DNA of 64,000 bases from Mucilaginibacter sp. 44-25 (GCA_001898335.1 MKTS01000004.1:25896-89895); one strand, 5' to 3'; positions 1 to 10,078 are shown, counted from the stretch's first letter. Notes: a model not told the origin generated them from the sequence alone. Made by a program: numbers and translations.

Positions 1-158
1 TAAGGGGCAGCGCCTGCAATTGAAGGGGAATTTGTAGCCGCTAAGTGCGTTTCAAAAAGCAATTGATTTTGCTTGTATGAACAGGATATGCCTACTAACA
101 AGTAGGCTAATGCGGTTAGGGTATAACACAAAAGGCGTATAGGTTTTTTGTGCATCAT
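1..158 (-). CDS. Polysaccharide export lipoprotein (Wza-like), 3' part beyond window
   Basis: Only the first 52 codons are inside the window and the frame stays open to the left edge. The start is one of two adjacent ATGs (156-158 or 153-155). The N-terminus is a lipoprotein signal: basic MMHKKPIR, a hydrophobic stretch, then lipobox LLVGISC with the lipidated Cys at residue 26. The following SYKQNQLLFET resembles the start of the mature export lipoproteins (Poly_export/SLBB family) common in Bacteroidota polysaccharide loci. Such proteins form the outer-membrane channel paired with a Wzc-type co-polymerase, and one is encoded at 10079-12493. The gene lies 11 bp downstream of a glycosyltransferase on the same strand. 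The family call rests on this short N-terminus plus context. Confidence 0.6.
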   Translation of the reverse strand, partial: MMHKKPIRLLCYTLTALAYLLVGISCSYKQNQLLFETHLAATNSPSIAGAAP

Positions 159-169
159 CTTAATTGTTT

Positions 170-1318
170 TTAGTTAAATGTGATCTGACCTTCGCTAACC
201 TTCGCCTGTCTCTTTTCTGCTTTTTCGTTCACTATCTGCTCAAAATGAGCAGCATAAGAATCAACAACATTATCGATATTGTAAAAATTCTTTATCCTAT
301 CGCGGTTGTTCAGCACCATAGCGTTGTACTCACCGGTGCCTTTATCAATGCTGTTGATGTATTGTGCTACATCATTTGAGGTGTTGAAATACCAGGCATT
401 TTCGTTAAGCACAGCGCGGTTAAATACATTATCGCTGGCGCAGATAAGCGCGTTGGATGCCATGGCTTCTAACAAAGATGGGTTCGTGCCGCCTACTGTA
501 TGGCCGTGGAAATAGAGGTTTGAGTAATACCTGAGATTATTAAGCTTATCGCCACTGAATATTCCCCCGCAGAAAATGATGTTAGGGTTAAACTTGAATT
601 TTTTAACCAGGTAATTACCAAACACATTATCTGTACTACCTACTACCAGGAATTTGTGTACCGAACCGGTTAGGCAATAACCATCCAATATCGTTTCTAT
701 GCTGTTCTCGGGTTCCATACGCGCGATCAGCATGTTGTATTGGTAGGGCATCAAACCATACTCAAGCAAAACGGCAGGATCATTATCATTAAATAAAGTA
801 GCACCGTAAGGTATAAACACCGGTTCCTTGCCGTATTTATTATTAAGATAGCGCTGTATCTCAGTGGAGTCGGCAATAAGGTGATCGCTGGTGAGTACAG
901 CCAGACGCTCTGCCATGCGCAAAAAAGCTTTCGCACTTTTTGAGTACTTAGCCCTGTTCCACTCCATACCATCCATGTTAGTAGTGATCACAGATTGTGT
1001 GGGTAACATCCAACCCCATATAGCGCTACTGGTATAGCCCAATTGCAGTATAACATCAAAGCTTCTTTTGCGGGCGTCTTTTATACAATTAAGGTCATAA
1101 ATAAACTGCCCGGCTGTGCCTAACTTATATTCGGGATCATAACGATGGCATATCTCAACACCGTTCCATTCCTTTTGCTGGTAAGGGTGGTTGTGCGAAT
1201 TGTAAACCGTCACTTCAAAGCCTCTTTTTACCAAACCAACCGACAAGTATTCTGCACATTGTTCAAACCCGCCGTAGTTGTTAGGGATACCTCTTGTTCC
1301 AATGATAGCGATGCGCAT
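170..1318 (-). CDS. Glycosyltransferase, DUF1972/GT4 type
   Basis: 382 residues. The N-terminus MRIAIIGTRGIPNNYGGFEQ is the hallmark of the DUF1972 group of glycosyltransferases (rhamnosyltransferase-like, GT4 fold). The second half has the GT4 donor-binding pattern, with GGTNPSLLEAMASNALI near residues 280-295, including the conserved acidic residue before the LEAM helix. It probably adds one sugar to the lipid-linked repeat unit at the cytoplasmic face. It precedes the partial export lipoprotein by 11 bp and probably forms an operon with it. It is divergent from the acyltransferase at 1624, with the first TGAAC array between them. Sugar specificity cannot be read from the sequence. Confidence 0.85.
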   Translation of the reverse strand: MRIAIIGTRGIPNNYGGFEQCAEYLSVGLVKRGFEVTVYNSHNHPYQQKEWNGVEICHRYDPEYKLGTAGQFIYDLNCIKDARKRSFDVILQLGYTSSAIWGWMLPTQSVITTNMDGMEWNRAKYSKSAKAFLRMAERLAVLTSDHLIADSTEIQRYLNNKYGKEPVFIPYGATLFNDNDPAVLLEYGLMPYQYNMLIARMEPENSIETILDGYCLTGSVHKFLVVGSTDNVFGNYLVKKFKFNPNIIFCGGIFSGDKLNNLRYYSNLYFHGHTVGGTNPSLLEAMASNALICASDNVFNRAVLNENAWYFNTSNDVAQYINSIDKGTGEYNAMVLNNRDRIKNFYNIDNVVDSYAAHFEQIVNEKAEKRQAKVSEGQITFN

Positions 1319-1623
1319 AGTGTATATTATTAGCTATATCTTATTGCTAATACCCTGAGGTATTAGACCTGTATTTGTAATAAATGCGTTAAAACAATAC
1401 TCTATATTACATCAAAAAACCCCGAAATTTTGCTCTCCAGGCCTATATGAACGAAATGAACAGGCGTGAATAGCGTGAACGAAATAGACTGTAGCCAAAG
1501 CGCTGAATAATTTAGCTTACCACGATTAAAGACAGTTGAGCAACTGGGAAAATGGATAGAAATACCTTATTATTTAACAGTTTTTGCGACGTACCCAATT
1601 AGTTGAATAATGAGATCAAACCC
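1319..1623. other. Divergent intergenic region with candidate operator
   Basis: This 305-bp non-coding gap separates two divergently transcribed polysaccharide genes. It is AT-rich next to the glycosyltransferase start, and carries the repeat array at 1448-1489 roughly midway between the two start codons. No terminator or RNA gene is visible. A TTG codon at 1603 would extend the rightward gene by seven codons, but the ATG at 1624 is preferred. Confidence 0.5.
1448..1489 (+). promoter_or_regulatory. Array A of TGAAC-like 9-10 bp direct repeats
   Basis: Four TGAA(C/T) units start at 1448, 1457, 1467 and 1476 (spacing 9, 10, 9), and a weaker TAGAC starts at 1485. Each unit reads TGAAY followed by about four variable bases. 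The spacing would place successive units at nearly the same helical face. Similar arrays occur upstream of the Wzc-like gene (12581) and the giant adhesin (24146-24206). It lies 130-165 bp from both divergent start codons and could serve either. The factor that binds is unknown. Confidence 0.45.
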
Positions 1624-2289
1624 ATGAAAAATTTATTAAAATTCGTCACCAGGATAAACCTGAAAACCATCCGCTTTAACTTTAAATACTTCCCGCTTAA
1701 AACGGCTATCAAATTCCCGGTACTTATCTCAAACAACGTTTTTTTGCACCAGATGAAAGGGAGGGTAATTATTAACGGCCCGATCAGAACTGCACTGGTG
1801 CAGATAGGCTACGGCAAAATAGGTATTGCTGATTTTAAACGTTCACGGGCCATATGGGAGGTACATGGCGATGTTATTTTTAACGGGCGTGCATTTATCA
1901 TGCATGGCTGCAAGCTAAATGTAAGCAAGGGGGCACAACTGATATTTGGTAATGATTTTAACATGAGCACCGAGTGCGCTATAGTGGCTGCTAAGAAAAT
2001 AGAGATAGGTAACCACAGCGGCATCTCATGGGAAAGCCTGGTGATGGATACGGATTTCCATCATATAGCTGATGAAACCGGGACAGTCTTTAATCACCCA
2101 AAAGAAATTATTATTGGTGATAATGTGTGGGTGGCCTGCAAATGCACTATTTTGAAAGGTGCTGTTATCCCTAACGGCTGTGTTGTTGCGGCAAATTCGA
2201 TGATCACTAAACCGCTTGCTGGCGAGAACAACATCTTTGGCGGCAACCCGCTAAGGGTCCTGAAAAGCGGAATTTCGTGGTGGTATTAA
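1624..2289 (+). CDS. Left-handed beta-helix acyltransferase (divergent)
   Basis: 221 residues from the ATG at 1624 (an upstream TTG at 1603 is possible). The C-terminal half has hexapeptide-repeat turns, such as [20 protein letters not shown], and ends with a NPLRVLK tail typical of maltose O-acetyltransferase/WbbJ-like enzymes. A His in the MDTDFHHI segment is a plausible catalytic base. It probably O-acetylates a sugar of the exopolysaccharide. It is the only plus-strand gene inside the otherwise leftward cluster. Its stop codon overlaps the stop of the convergent WcaF-like gene by a few bases. Substrate is unknown. Confidence 0.8.
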   Translation: MKNLLKFVTRINLKTIRFNFKYFPLKTAIKFPVLISNNVFLHQMKGRVIINGPIRTALVQIGYGKIGIADFKRSRAIWEVHGDVIFNGRAFIMHGCKLNVSKGAQLIFGNDFNMSTECAIVAAKKIEIGNHSGISWESLVMDTDFHHIADETGTVFNHPKEIIIGDNVWVACKCTILKGAVIPNGCVVAANSMITKPLAGENNIFGGNPLRVLKSGISWWY

Positions 2290-2828
2290 ATGATGGGTAA
2301 TACGTACTCGCCTAAACTGTAAATTAAGTTCGGATTGCGGTCGGCTATTTTTTTTGCCGGGGTGCCACCCACTACCGTATAAGGCGTAACATCACGTGTA
2401 ACCACGGCTCCCGCAGCTACCACCGCGCCCCTGCCAATTGTTACTCCGGGTAATATAATGGCCCTTGAGCATATCCAGGTATAATCTTCAATAACCACCG
2501 GTGCACCTGCCTGTGCAAAATCCGGGCTATTATAATCATGATGTAGTGTCCATATCATTACCTCGTTACTGAGGTTTACATTACTGCCGATACTCAAACC
2601 CATACGTGCATCTAACAGAGCCTTGTGCCCAATGATGGTGTCGTGCCCGATGCTCATCTTCCAGGGCGAACGTACTTCAAACCCTCTGTAGAGGCCAACA
2701 TTCCGGTCTATTTTTGCCCTTAGCATTTTTAACAACCCCACTCTAAGTGTGTGAAAAGGTAAGAGGGATATCAATCCACAAGCCATATAAATGCATGACC
2801 CTTTAAATTTCTGATATTCGTTTGCCAT
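2286..2828 (-). CDS. WcaF-like colanic-acid-type acetyltransferase
   Basis: 180 residues, about the length of WcaF/NodL-like acetyltransferases. Hexapeptide turns run from about residue 60 to 165, ending in [19 protein letters not shown] and [13 protein letters not shown], the classical C-terminal signature. His at MIWTLHHDY is the likely catalytic residue. It is a soluble trimeric enzyme expected to transfer acetyl from acetyl-CoA to a sugar hydroxyl. It is the last gene of the leftward run beginning at 12493, with a 14-bp gap to the preceding acyltransferase. Confidence 0.85.
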   Translation of the reverse strand: MANEYQKFKGSCIYMACGLISLLPFHTLRVGLLKMLRAKIDRNVGLYRGFEVRSPWKMSIGHDTIIGHKALLDARMGLSIGSNVNLSNEVMIWTLHHDYNSPDFAQAGAPVVIEDYTWICSRAIILPGVTIGRGAVVAAGAVVTRDVTPYTVVGGTPAKKIADRNPNLIYSLGEYVLPII

Positions 2829-2842
2829 CGCTAATAAAATTT

Positions 2843-3571
2843 TCAGGCTGATCTTGATACTTCTACCCCATTATTTTGGTTGGTGATGCGACGCTTGATG
2901 ACCTTAGCAGGCACGCCTCCAGCTACAGAGTTTGCAGGTATAGACTTGTTAATTACGCTTCCTGCCGCTATCACACAACCATCACCAATTTCAACGCCAT
3001 CTAAAATAGTTACCGCCGCACCTATCCAACAGTTATTACCGATGATAACACCTTGCCGGGTTACGCCCTGATTCTTAATGATCACGTCCATGTTTTGAAA
3101 AACATGATTCTCTGAAAAAATCTTAACGCCCGGCCCTATGATCACGTCTTTGCCAATAGTTACTCCGCCTTGCCCCGCGATAAAGGCTCCCGCATTAATA
3201 CCCGTGTTGTTACCGATGCTTACACCAACACCTTTATTAGCCACAACGCCAGTACAAACTATAGAACCGTCGCGGGAAATGCTCACGTTATCCCCTATTT
3301 GGATGCCCCTTTCTGAAAGTGCGTTGAGGTAAACATCATCTTCCAGTATCAAATTTTTGCCAGCCCTTACCAAGTGTGCGTGTTTTACTTTTACACCCGT
3401 TCCCACGAACGTTATTCCCTGCGTTTTTATAAACAATTTAAGCCAACAACCGCGCAAAACCTGACCCGCCCTGCCTGATAAGATGATCATCAGGTCGCGC
3501 AAGCTGTACCTGCATTCCCATTTATAATTGGGATCGCGCTTTAGTTTTGCTATCAATTTCTCAATTAACAC
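2843..3571 (-). CDS. Left-handed beta-helix acyltransferase
   Basis: 242 residues. A basic, hydrophobic N-terminal stretch of about 60 residues precedes an unusually long series of hexapeptide turns (about residues 70-220), including [20 protein letters not shown] and the terminal [12 protein letters not shown]. The His at FSENHVFQN is the expected active-site residue. It is the third of four acyltransferases in this cluster. Its start overlaps the stop of the upstream glycosyltransferase by 11 bp, indicating one transcript. The exact acyl group and acceptor are unknown. Confidence 0.82.
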   Translation of the reverse strand: MLIEKLIAKLKRDPNYKWECRYSLRDLMIILSGRAGQVLRGCWLKLFIKTQGITFVGTGVKVKHAHLVRAGKNLILEDDVYLNALSERGIQIGDNVSISRDGSIVCTGVVANKGVGVSIGNNTGINAGAFIAGQGGVTIGKDVIIGPGVKIFSENHVFQNMDVIIKNQGVTRQGVIIGNNCWIGAAVTILDGVEIGDGCVIAAGSVINKSIPANSVAGGVPAKVIKRRITNQNNGVEVSRSA

Positions 3572-4697
3572 AGGCTTCTTCCATTATGGTTAGTATCTGC
3601 TGCGCCGAACGTGACCACACAAACTTCCCTGCGTGCGCCAATCCTTTGGCCACCTTTTCGTTATACAGATCAGCATTATTTAAAAGCGTATCTATCTTTA
3701 GGGCTATGTCACGGGGATTGTCCGGGTCTATATATATTGCTGCCTCTCCGCAAACCTCGGGCATGGCAGTTCGGTCTGATACAATGACCGGCACGCCGCA
3801 TTTCATTGCCTCCAGGGGTGGCAACCCAAATCCTTCGGCATAGGACGGGAAGCAGAAAATAGTTGCACAGGCATAAATCAGCCGCAGATCAGCCTCCGGC
3901 ACATGACCGGTAATAACGATGCGATCTGATATATTATGCATAGCGATCAAGGTTTCCAATTCGTCTGTTAGGTTATTACGCCCCCCAGCTATTACCAGCC
4001 GTATGTTTTGGTCACCGATATGCAACATGGCCTTAACCAGGTTTAGCAGGTTTTTACGAATATTTACCCGGCCTACAAAAAGCAGATACCTGGCTGGTAG
4101 TCCATAGTTGTTAAGTACCGACCGCACTTCGGTATCACTGTAGAAACCTCTAGGTTTAAAGTTTTGATCAATACCGTGGTAAACCACATGGGTATTTAAA
4201 CTGCCGGAAATCTTATTACTTATCAGCCTTTCCTTTTCGGATACCGATATAGCTATAACCGTATCTGACCTCAAAGCCAAACGTTTCATCTGGTTAAAAT
4301 AAACCCTCTCGGTAGCTGTATAATATTCAGGATAGTCCAGGAACAGCACATCATGTATATAAGCTATTTTATGAAGCTTGCCCGGCCATGTACCTGCAAA
4401 ATTTTGAAACAGTACAGCCTTTAATTTATGCCGTATAGCCTCAAAGGGAACCAAAAACTGGTTCACTAAAAGGTTAGGTATTCTTGGCAGACCAATCAGT
4501 TTAACATCCGCTGGAAACAAAGCCCGCGCTTGCCTTTTAAATTTTGATGGTATAAAAAGGTGCAGGTTAAAGCGACCATTGTTATGCAATATCATTTCGC
4601 TGACCAGATTCTTAACGACCATATTACCGCTGGGCGGACCGCTAAAGAACCACTTGGCATCAATACCAATATTTATTTTGTTCGGGGTGTTACTCAT
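3561..4697 (-). CDS. Glycosyltransferase family 4
   Basis: 378 residues. The N-terminal Rossmann half begins INIGIDAKWFFSGPPSG, and the donor domain contains LLFVGRVNIRKNLLNLV and the E-X7-E element EGFGLPPLEAMKCGVPVI, both diagnostic of GT4 retaining transferases (mannosyltransferase-like). It is cytoplasmic and expected to extend the lipid-linked repeat unit. Its start overlaps the end of the next upstream gene by 4 bp, indicating translational coupling. Sugar identity is unknown. Confidence 0.88.
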   Translation of the reverse strand: MSNTPNKINIGIDAKWFFSGPPSGNMVVKNLVSEMILHNNGRFNLHLFIPSKFKRQARALFPADVKLIGLPRIPNLLVNQFLVPFEAIRHKLKAVLFQNFAGTWPGKLHKIAYIHDVLFLDYPEYYTATERVYFNQMKRLALRSDTVIAISVSEKERLISNKISGSLNTHVVYHGIDQNFKPRGFYSDTEVRSVLNNYGLPARYLLFVGRVNIRKNLLNLVKAMLHIGDQNIRLVIAGGRNNLTDELETLIAMHNISDRIVITGHVPEADLRLIYACATIFCFPSYAEGFGLPPLEAMKCGVPVIVSDRTAMPEVCGEAAIYIDPDNPRDIALKIDTLLNNADLYNEKVAKGLAHAGKFVWSRSAQQILTIMEEACVN

Positions 4698-5998
4698 TGC
4701 ACAATATTTAACCTCCCTTCTGTAGAATAGCTGTTACTGTGGTGGTACACCGCAATGGCTTCGTCATAAATATGGTTCAACTTTTTTAAGCGTTTATCCC
4801 AGCGATGTTCGTTGGCACACAGCAGTGTTGTTTGGTGCATATCTGTCAATATCCAGGTGTTGTTGAGCAAAATATTTATAACAGATGTAAACTGTTGGAG
4901 CATGTTATCGTAAGTATCAACAGGTACCTTTAACCCGCACTTAGAACATATAACATCGCCCATACCACAATGGTCCGGCGTAAGTGTTGGCACGCCATTG
5001 CTCATGGCTTCAAATATTACGGCTGGGTTATCCTCGGCAATGCTGGTCATGATGTGTAAATGGCCGGCGGCCATCAATCGCACAGCCTGCTTACGTGGCA
5101 AATGCCCATGGAAGATCACCTTGTCTGCCATCTTATTCTCAGTGGTGTATTGTTTAAGCTCATCCCGCAGCGGGCCATCACCCAAAACATTCAATACCCA
5201 ATTATCTCTTGGTACAGCAGCCAATGCCTGCAGGCACATTTTTAGATTTTTGCGTTCATTTAACGTGCCGCTCCAAACCAGTTGCACCTTATCAGCCATG
5301 TTATTAAATTTATTCACTGCCGGGAACACATCGCCGGCTATTCCCTGCTCTGGCAGATAGTAGCTTTCCCGGTTAAAATATTGCTTAATGGTTTCCTGTC
5401 CTAAACGTGTAGCCGCTATTAATACATCAGCCTTCTTAAACGCAAGCCTTATTCTCATGGAGTATTTGAGCTGATATTTGTTGATGTAATTTTTAAGGGT
5501 AAATTTTATTCTCGTTCCAAAGGGTAACCCTGCTAATAGTTGCTTGTCTATTATCTTCATTCCTCCAATTGGCCCCCACACCATTGGCTTGCCCAGCTTT
5601 CTCAGGAAACCCGGCTCACGGAAACCAATTGGCCCGAGCTGGTGTACTACATCTATATTCACTTCCTTTATTAAATCCTGCGCAACTTTCAGCGCTTGTT
5701 TTTGCCATATGTAATAAGCCAAATAAAAGAACCAGCCCAAGCCGGCCTTATTTAACAGGTTAATGGTTTTGGCTACCCAACCGGCCTCCACTTCAATAAA
5801 CCTGGCTCCCGGCAACGGGTTGTTCTCAATATACTGCCTTAACGTTTGGGTATCGCCCATATGGTCATCAGACATGCCATACAATACCCAAAGATCATGC
5901 TCCCCGGCCAGGTGCATCACGGTGTTCCAGGCCGCAGCATATTCCGACCCCCGCGTTGGGGATATGGCGTAAGCTGATATGAGGAGCTTTTTTTTCAA
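4694..5998 (-). CDS. Glycosyltransferase family 4
   Basis: 434 residues, beginning MKKKLLISAYAISPTRGSE, a start typical of GT4 enzymes of Bacteroidota exopolysaccharide loci. The donor half carries LVWSGTLNERKNLKMCL and the E-X7-E element EDNPAVIFEAMSNGVP, followed by DHCGMGDVI. No membrane segment is evident. It is coupled by 4-bp overlaps to the genes on both sides. It probably adds a hexose to the growing repeat unit. Donor and linkage are not predictable. Confidence 0.87.
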   Translation of the reverse strand: MKKKLLISAYAISPTRGSEYAAAWNTVMHLAGEHDLWVLYGMSDDHMGDTQTLRQYIENNPLPGARFIEVEAGWVAKTINLLNKAGLGWFFYLAYYIWQKQALKVAQDLIKEVNIDVVHQLGPIGFREPGFLRKLGKPMVWGPIGGMKIIDKQLLAGLPFGTRIKFTLKNYINKYQLKYSMRIRLAFKKADVLIAATRLGQETIKQYFNRESYYLPEQGIAGDVFPAVNKFNNMADKVQLVWSGTLNERKNLKMCLQALAAVPRDNWVLNVLGDGPLRDELKQYTTENKMADKVIFHGHLPRKQAVRLMAAGHLHIMTSIAEDNPAVIFEAMSNGVPTLTPDHCGMGDVICSKCGLKVPVDTYDNMLQQFTSVINILLNNTWILTDMHQTTLLCANEHRWDKRLKKLNHIYDEAIAVYHHSNSYSTEGRLNIVQ

Positions 5999-6774
5999 AG
6001 CGTTGCAAATTTGTTTACCGAGCGGAAAGGATCTTTATACCACAGGCGCCAACGTAACCTGTTCAATTTGTTAAACAAGCCGGATATCAGGAAACTACTC
6101 CATGACAGGTTCCGTTTCATCACGGCAAGTTCTTCGGTATGCATTTTTTTCACATCATTGCTCACACCTAAGGTGCGCATACAGGCAATGTGCTCGTCAA
6201 TATGTTTTATCTTATAACCGGCATGTTTTATCCTCAAAAACATATCGTAGTCCATGGCTATCTTATAGGCAGGGTCATACCCACCAACCGCCTTGTAAAC
6301 GCCATTTCTAACAAAACAGGTAGGATGCATAATGTACATACCGTAATTAAGCCAGCCTATTTTACTTTTCTTGATTCGTTTAAAACCATTATCACCTATC
6401 AGCAATAAATTAGCGCAGCACACATCATCATTGGCGTAGGTGTTTATCATCATCAATTCAACGGCATCCTGCATATACCAGTCGTCGGCGTTTATCATGC
6501 CAATCCATTGCCCTGTAGCGCGGGCAATGCCTTTGTTAAAGCCATCGGCAATACCTTTATCAGGCTCACTTACAATTACAGCTATTCTGTCGCGATATTT
6601 TTCAATAATGTCCAGCGTACCGTCTGTTGAACCGCCATCCATCACGATGTACTCAATATTTTTATAGGTTTGGTTAAGTACGCTTAAAATAGTTTGCTCG
6701 ATGGTATCAACCGCGTTAAGCACTATTGTTATGATACTTACTTTGGGGTTTGCAGTGTAATTTTGTGTATTCAT
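5995..6774 (-). CDS. Glycosyltransferase family 2
   Basis: 259 residues with the GT-A opening VSIITIVLNAVDTIEQTILS, the sugar-nucleotide motif MDGGSTDGTLDI, and the metal-binding motif MINADDWYMQD near residue 95. It resembles WcaA-like GT2 transferases. The C-terminal part carries no obvious membrane helix, so it is probably a soluble or peripheral repeat-unit transferase. It overlaps the downstream gene by 4 bp and lies 6 bp after the polymerase gene. Confidence 0.88.
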   Translation of the reverse strand: MNTQNYTANPKVSIITIVLNAVDTIEQTILSVLNQTYKNIEYIVMDGGSTDGTLDIIEKYRDRIAVIVSEPDKGIADGFNKGIARATGQWIGMINADDWYMQDAVELMMINTYANDDVCCANLLLIGDNGFKRIKKSKIGWLNYGMYIMHPTCFVRNGVYKAVGGYDPAYKIAMDYDMFLRIKHAGYKIKHIDEHIACMRTLGVSNDVKKMHTEELAVMKRNLSWSSFLISGLFNKLNRLRWRLWYKDPFRSVNKFATL

Positions 6775-6780
6775 GGCAAA

Positions 6781-8052
6781 TTAGTAGGCAAATTGGTTTA
6801 AAGGCTGTCCGGCTGCTTCGCGCTGCTCACTCAGGAAGAGCAAATGGTTAAAGTTGAGGTAACTGAAGCCAAGAGTTACCATCAGGACACTCATTTCCAC
6901 GTTGAAAAAAGCTGTTACAATATAATTGGTCAGAAAAAGGCTGATGATACACCCTACAGATAGCGCGGCGAACAACTTGATCACCGGCCGGCCGTTTGTA
7001 GTGGCATATTTACGCCAGTTAACAACAGTTAGCCTTATAAAAACAAACGCATAGGCTACAATACCCAGCATACCTGTTTTTATTAGCAGATAGAGCCAGC
7101 CGTTATGCAGCACCGGGATAAATTCGTAATCGGTATCCTCGCCCAAACGCAGAAAAGTTTTGAGATCTACCAGTTTACCCAGGCCACCGAAGACCCAATC
7201 CTTCGTATCGCCCTGCATGTATTGGTTAAGCGCCATGAAAGATTCATAACCGCGGTATTTAGTATTGATATCTTCCTCTGTGCTGTAATCACCGACACTC
7301 AATTCGTTGAAAGAGCCAAGTAGTTTGTCGATAAAAGAAGTTGACGACGCGGTAGGTCTGAAAATATCGAGTGGTACAAATGATAATAGCACTACCAATA
7401 TAAATGATGCCGGCAGCACCCATTGCCTTTTCAGTTTATCGGCAACTAAAAGTATTACAAAACAAAGCGTAATGATAAGATAGGTGCGTGATGCACACAT
7501 GTAAATGCCAAAAGCATTAACTGCCAGAAACAAACTAAAGTAAAACCTGCTAAACAGTTTAATATTGAACTTCTTAGTGAGCAGTAATATGGCAAACGCT
7601 AAAGGCGGCCCGGGCGTACCAACAATGCCAATAGCATAGTGTGCAGAGTAAGGATCGGTAAGTGAACCAAAACCTATGTAGTATACCGAAATACCGGTAA
7701 CCAGCAGCGAAGTTAGTAAGCCGGCGTAAACCAATACTTTTAAAAACTCATCGATCTTTAAATGGCAGGCAAGCAAAATACCGGTAAGTATAAAAAGCAC
7801 CGGTAGCATGAAATAATAAATATCCTTTAATATGAGGTAATTGTTGTTTGAGAAACCTGCAAACATGCCTAACACAATCGGAATAATAAGAATAGCGAAC
7901 AGCCTTATCAGCCTAAGGGCAGACACATGCCTTTCTAAAGGCATAGCGATGATGATGATAGATACGCCAATAACAATTGCCTGCATGTGGAAAAAGGACG
8001 CCACAACCAGCAACAATAATAAGGCAGAATAAAACTTCGCTCTCAATGCCAT
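6781..8052 (-). CDS. O-antigen/exopolysaccharide polymerase (Wzy-like)
   Basis: 423 residues, very hydrophobic, with about ten to twelve predicted transmembrane stretches and one large hydrophilic loop (about residues 225-290), the topology of Wzy/WaaL family proteins. The periplasmic loop contains YRGYESFMALNQYMQGDTKD. In this Wzy-dependent locus its likely role is joining flipped repeat units at the outer face of the inner membrane. Wzy families share little sequence identity, so the assignment rests on topology and neighbours (flippase, Wzc, transferases). Confidence 0.75.
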   Translation of the reverse strand: MALRAKFYSALLLLLVVASFFHMQAIVIGVSIIIIAMPLERHVSALRLIRLFAILIIPIVLGMFAGFSNNNYLILKDIYYFMLPVLFILTGILLACHLKIDEFLKVLVYAGLLTSLLVTGISVYYIGFGSLTDPYSAHYAIGIVGTPGPPLAFAILLLTKKFNIKLFSRFYFSLFLAVNAFGIYMCASRTYLIITLCFVILLVADKLKRQWVLPASFILVVLLSFVPLDIFRPTASSTSFIDKLLGSFNELSVGDYSTEEDINTKYRGYESFMALNQYMQGDTKDWVFGGLGKLVDLKTFLRLGEDTDYEFIPVLHNGWLYLLIKTGMLGIVAYAFVFIRLTVVNWRKYATTNGRPVIKLFAALSVGCIISLFLTNYIVTAFFNVEMSVLMVTLGFSYLNFNHLLFLSEQREAAGQPLNQFAY

Positions 8053-8058
8053 ACGCTT

Positions 8059-8694
8059 TCAATTATACGTGTTATCCTTTATGTAAACCGCCGGGTTGCC
8101 TGCCCACACCTGCTCATCGGGGATGCTTTTAAAAACTACCGAACCTGCGCCCACAATTGCATTTTTACCAATAGTTACGCCTTTTAATATAGTAGTATGG
8201 CCGCCAATAAAGGCACCATCCATTATGGTTACCGGCTTTGAGCGTACACCCTCAATACTCTCGGGTATTTGGTTTCTTATCCGCGCATCAAGCGAATGGA
8301 AGTCAGTATCATAGATCACCGTATTGATGCCTATTTTCACGTTGTTACCGATACTGATCTTACTGTGGCATATTATAGCGATAGAGGTGACACCCACATT
8401 ATCGCCAATGCTTATTTCCGCCCCTTTGGCTGCTACGAAATAGCATTGTTGCTGCCTGCCGCCCATGGCATGATATTTACCGCTGTTGAACCAAAACCCC
8501 TTCCCGATAGAGAACTTACCTTCCATATTTATATCAAGGATAGGGATGCCAAATCCTACAAAATCTTTATGGAACCGGACACCGTTAAGGTTGAACTTAA
8601 ATGTGGTTATAACATGCGAATAAACCCGTGCAGCACGATAGTAAACTACCCGCATGCCCCTGTAAGCCTTTCGTATGTAGTATGGTAAAGCCAT
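8059..8694 (-). CDS. Left-handed beta-helix acyltransferase
   Basis: 211 residues. Hexapeptide turns run from about residue 65 to 195, including IGKNAIVGAGSVVFKSIPDE and the end motif WAGNPAVYIKDN. The YDTDFHSLD segment holds the probable catalytic His. It resembles the acetyltransferases at 1624 and 2286 but is not a close copy. It lies between the polymerase (6 bp away) and flippase (15 bp away) genes. It probably O-acylates one residue of the polysaccharide. Confidence 0.82.
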   Translation of the reverse strand: MALPYYIRKAYRGMRVVYYRAARVYSHVITTFKFNLNGVRFHKDFVGFGIPILDINMEGKFSIGKGFWFNSGKYHAMGGRQQQCYFVAAKGAEISIGDNVGVTSIAIICHSKISIGNNVKIGINTVIYDTDFHSLDARIRNQIPESIEGVRSKPVTIMDGAFIGGHTTILKGVTIGKNAIVGAGSVVFKSIPDEQVWAGNPAVYIKDNTYN

Positions 8695-8709
8695 GTTACA
8701 CTATGCTAC

Positions 8710-10074
8710 TTATCTGGCCAGCAAACCTGCCGCCGTGCCGTTTATTATCTTTTTAGTTTGTACCGAAAATGCTATACCCATCACAATAAAAATAATGGTG
8801 TTGGATGTTGTTACCCCTGCAAGTCCCCAATATTTGCCTAATAGTATTGAAAGCGGAATATTGATGAGCGCGCAAAAAATACTGAGATATAATTGCAGCC
8901 GTATTTTACTAATGCCATTTAGAAATTGCACGTACATAGCCTGCCAGATAAGCGCTATGGTATAAATGCACATAGCCAGCGAAAGAGTGAACGGAACGCT
9001 TACACCGTCTACAAGCCAAAGCTTGTAAATTACCGGTGAGCATATAAGCAACATTACGGTACATAAGCTCAATCCCAGCCAAAGCTTATTCATTTTGCCA
9101 AGCGTTAGCCTTATCCAATCCATATCTTTCTTTACATAAGCTTCTGTAAAGGCGCTCCACAAGGGCGTAATGATCATGATAAAAACCATTAGTACAACCG
9201 AAAACAGCTTATAAGCAATATTGAATGTGGTTACCTCTCTCGGGCTGAATAATTGGCTAATAACAATGTTATCTGTTTCGTACAACACCAAAGTACCTAT
9301 TTGTATAATAAAGAACGCGCCACCTGCAGATAGTAATTGACGGGCATACTTATATTTTACCGATTTGAAGGTGGGCGATAAAGAACTATAATCGCCGCTA
9401 TAAAAGTAAAAGCTTGCAAAAAGCAACACTATTAACGGAATGCCTGTCACCACATACACCAAATATGTTAATGAACCTGCCGTAAAATTGGTAAGGATAA
9501 CCACACTGATGATAGTAACCGCCTGGCCCAAAACATTAACTAAAGCAGGCAATGCGGGTTTTTGATTGGCGGTAAGTACGGTGTTTATTAACTGAACAAT
9601 AAATTGAAGGCAAAAGAAAATAAAGATGATGGCAACCAAATGGTTAAGATTGGGTAACTCATTAGTTGGCACATTTAATATGCCGTGCCAGTTGATGTAC
9701 GGATTAACAAAGCAAAATAATACCAGTAAAGCACCGGATATAGCAGTAAGCATAGCGTAAGTAGAACTGATATGGCTTTGACCTTCCGAGAAATTACCCA
9801 AAGCAACATCCTCAGCCAGTTTATTTTTAAGGCCGTTACCCAGGCCCATATCAAACAGCGCCGCCCAGCTAATGATGGAACTTAGCGTTAGCCAAACGCC
9901 ATAATTGGTTGCACCAACGTAGCTGATAGTGAGTGGGATAAGCGCAAACGAGCAAACAACCCCTCCGCTTTTGATCAATAGTGATTGAAAAATATTTTTC
10001 TTTGCCCTTAACGACCGCTCGTGGCCTTTGGTAAAAAAGCTGCGAAAATTTGTTTGAACTACCTGCAACATCAC
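8710..10074 (-). CDS. Polysaccharide flippase (Wzx-like, MOP superfamily)
   Basis: 454 residues with about twelve to fourteen hydrophobic segments. After a basic start (KGHERSLRAKKNIFQSLLIK), the first helix region SFALIPLTISYVGATNYGVW is characteristic of PST/Wzx flippases, and AALFDMGLGNGLKNKLAE is the conserved early loop. It would move undecaprenyl-linked repeat units across the inner membrane to the Wzy-like polymerase. It starts 4 bp after the stop of the Wzc-like gene. Confidence 0.87.
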   Translation of the reverse strand: MMLQVVQTNFRSFFTKGHERSLRAKKNIFQSLLIKSGGVVCSFALIPLTISYVGATNYGVWLTLSSIISWAALFDMGLGNGLKNKLAEDVALGNFSEGQSHISSTYAMLTAISGALLVLFCFVNPYINWHGILNVPTNELPNLNHLVAIIFIFFCLQFIVQLINTVLTANQKPALPALVNVLGQAVTIISVVILTNFTAGSLTYLVYVVTGIPLIVLLFASFYFYSGDYSSLSPTFKSVKYKYARQLLSAGGAFFIIQIGTLVLYETDNIVISQLFSPREVTTFNIAYKLFSVVLMVFIMIITPLWSAFTEAYVKKDMDWIRLTLGKMNKLWLGLSLCTVMLLICSPVIYKLWLVDGVSVPFTLSLAMCIYTIALIWQAMYVQFLNGISKIRLQLYLSIFCALINIPLSILLGKYWGLAGVTTSNTIIFIVMGIAFSVQTKKIINGTAAGLLAR

Positions 10075-10078
10075 TTAT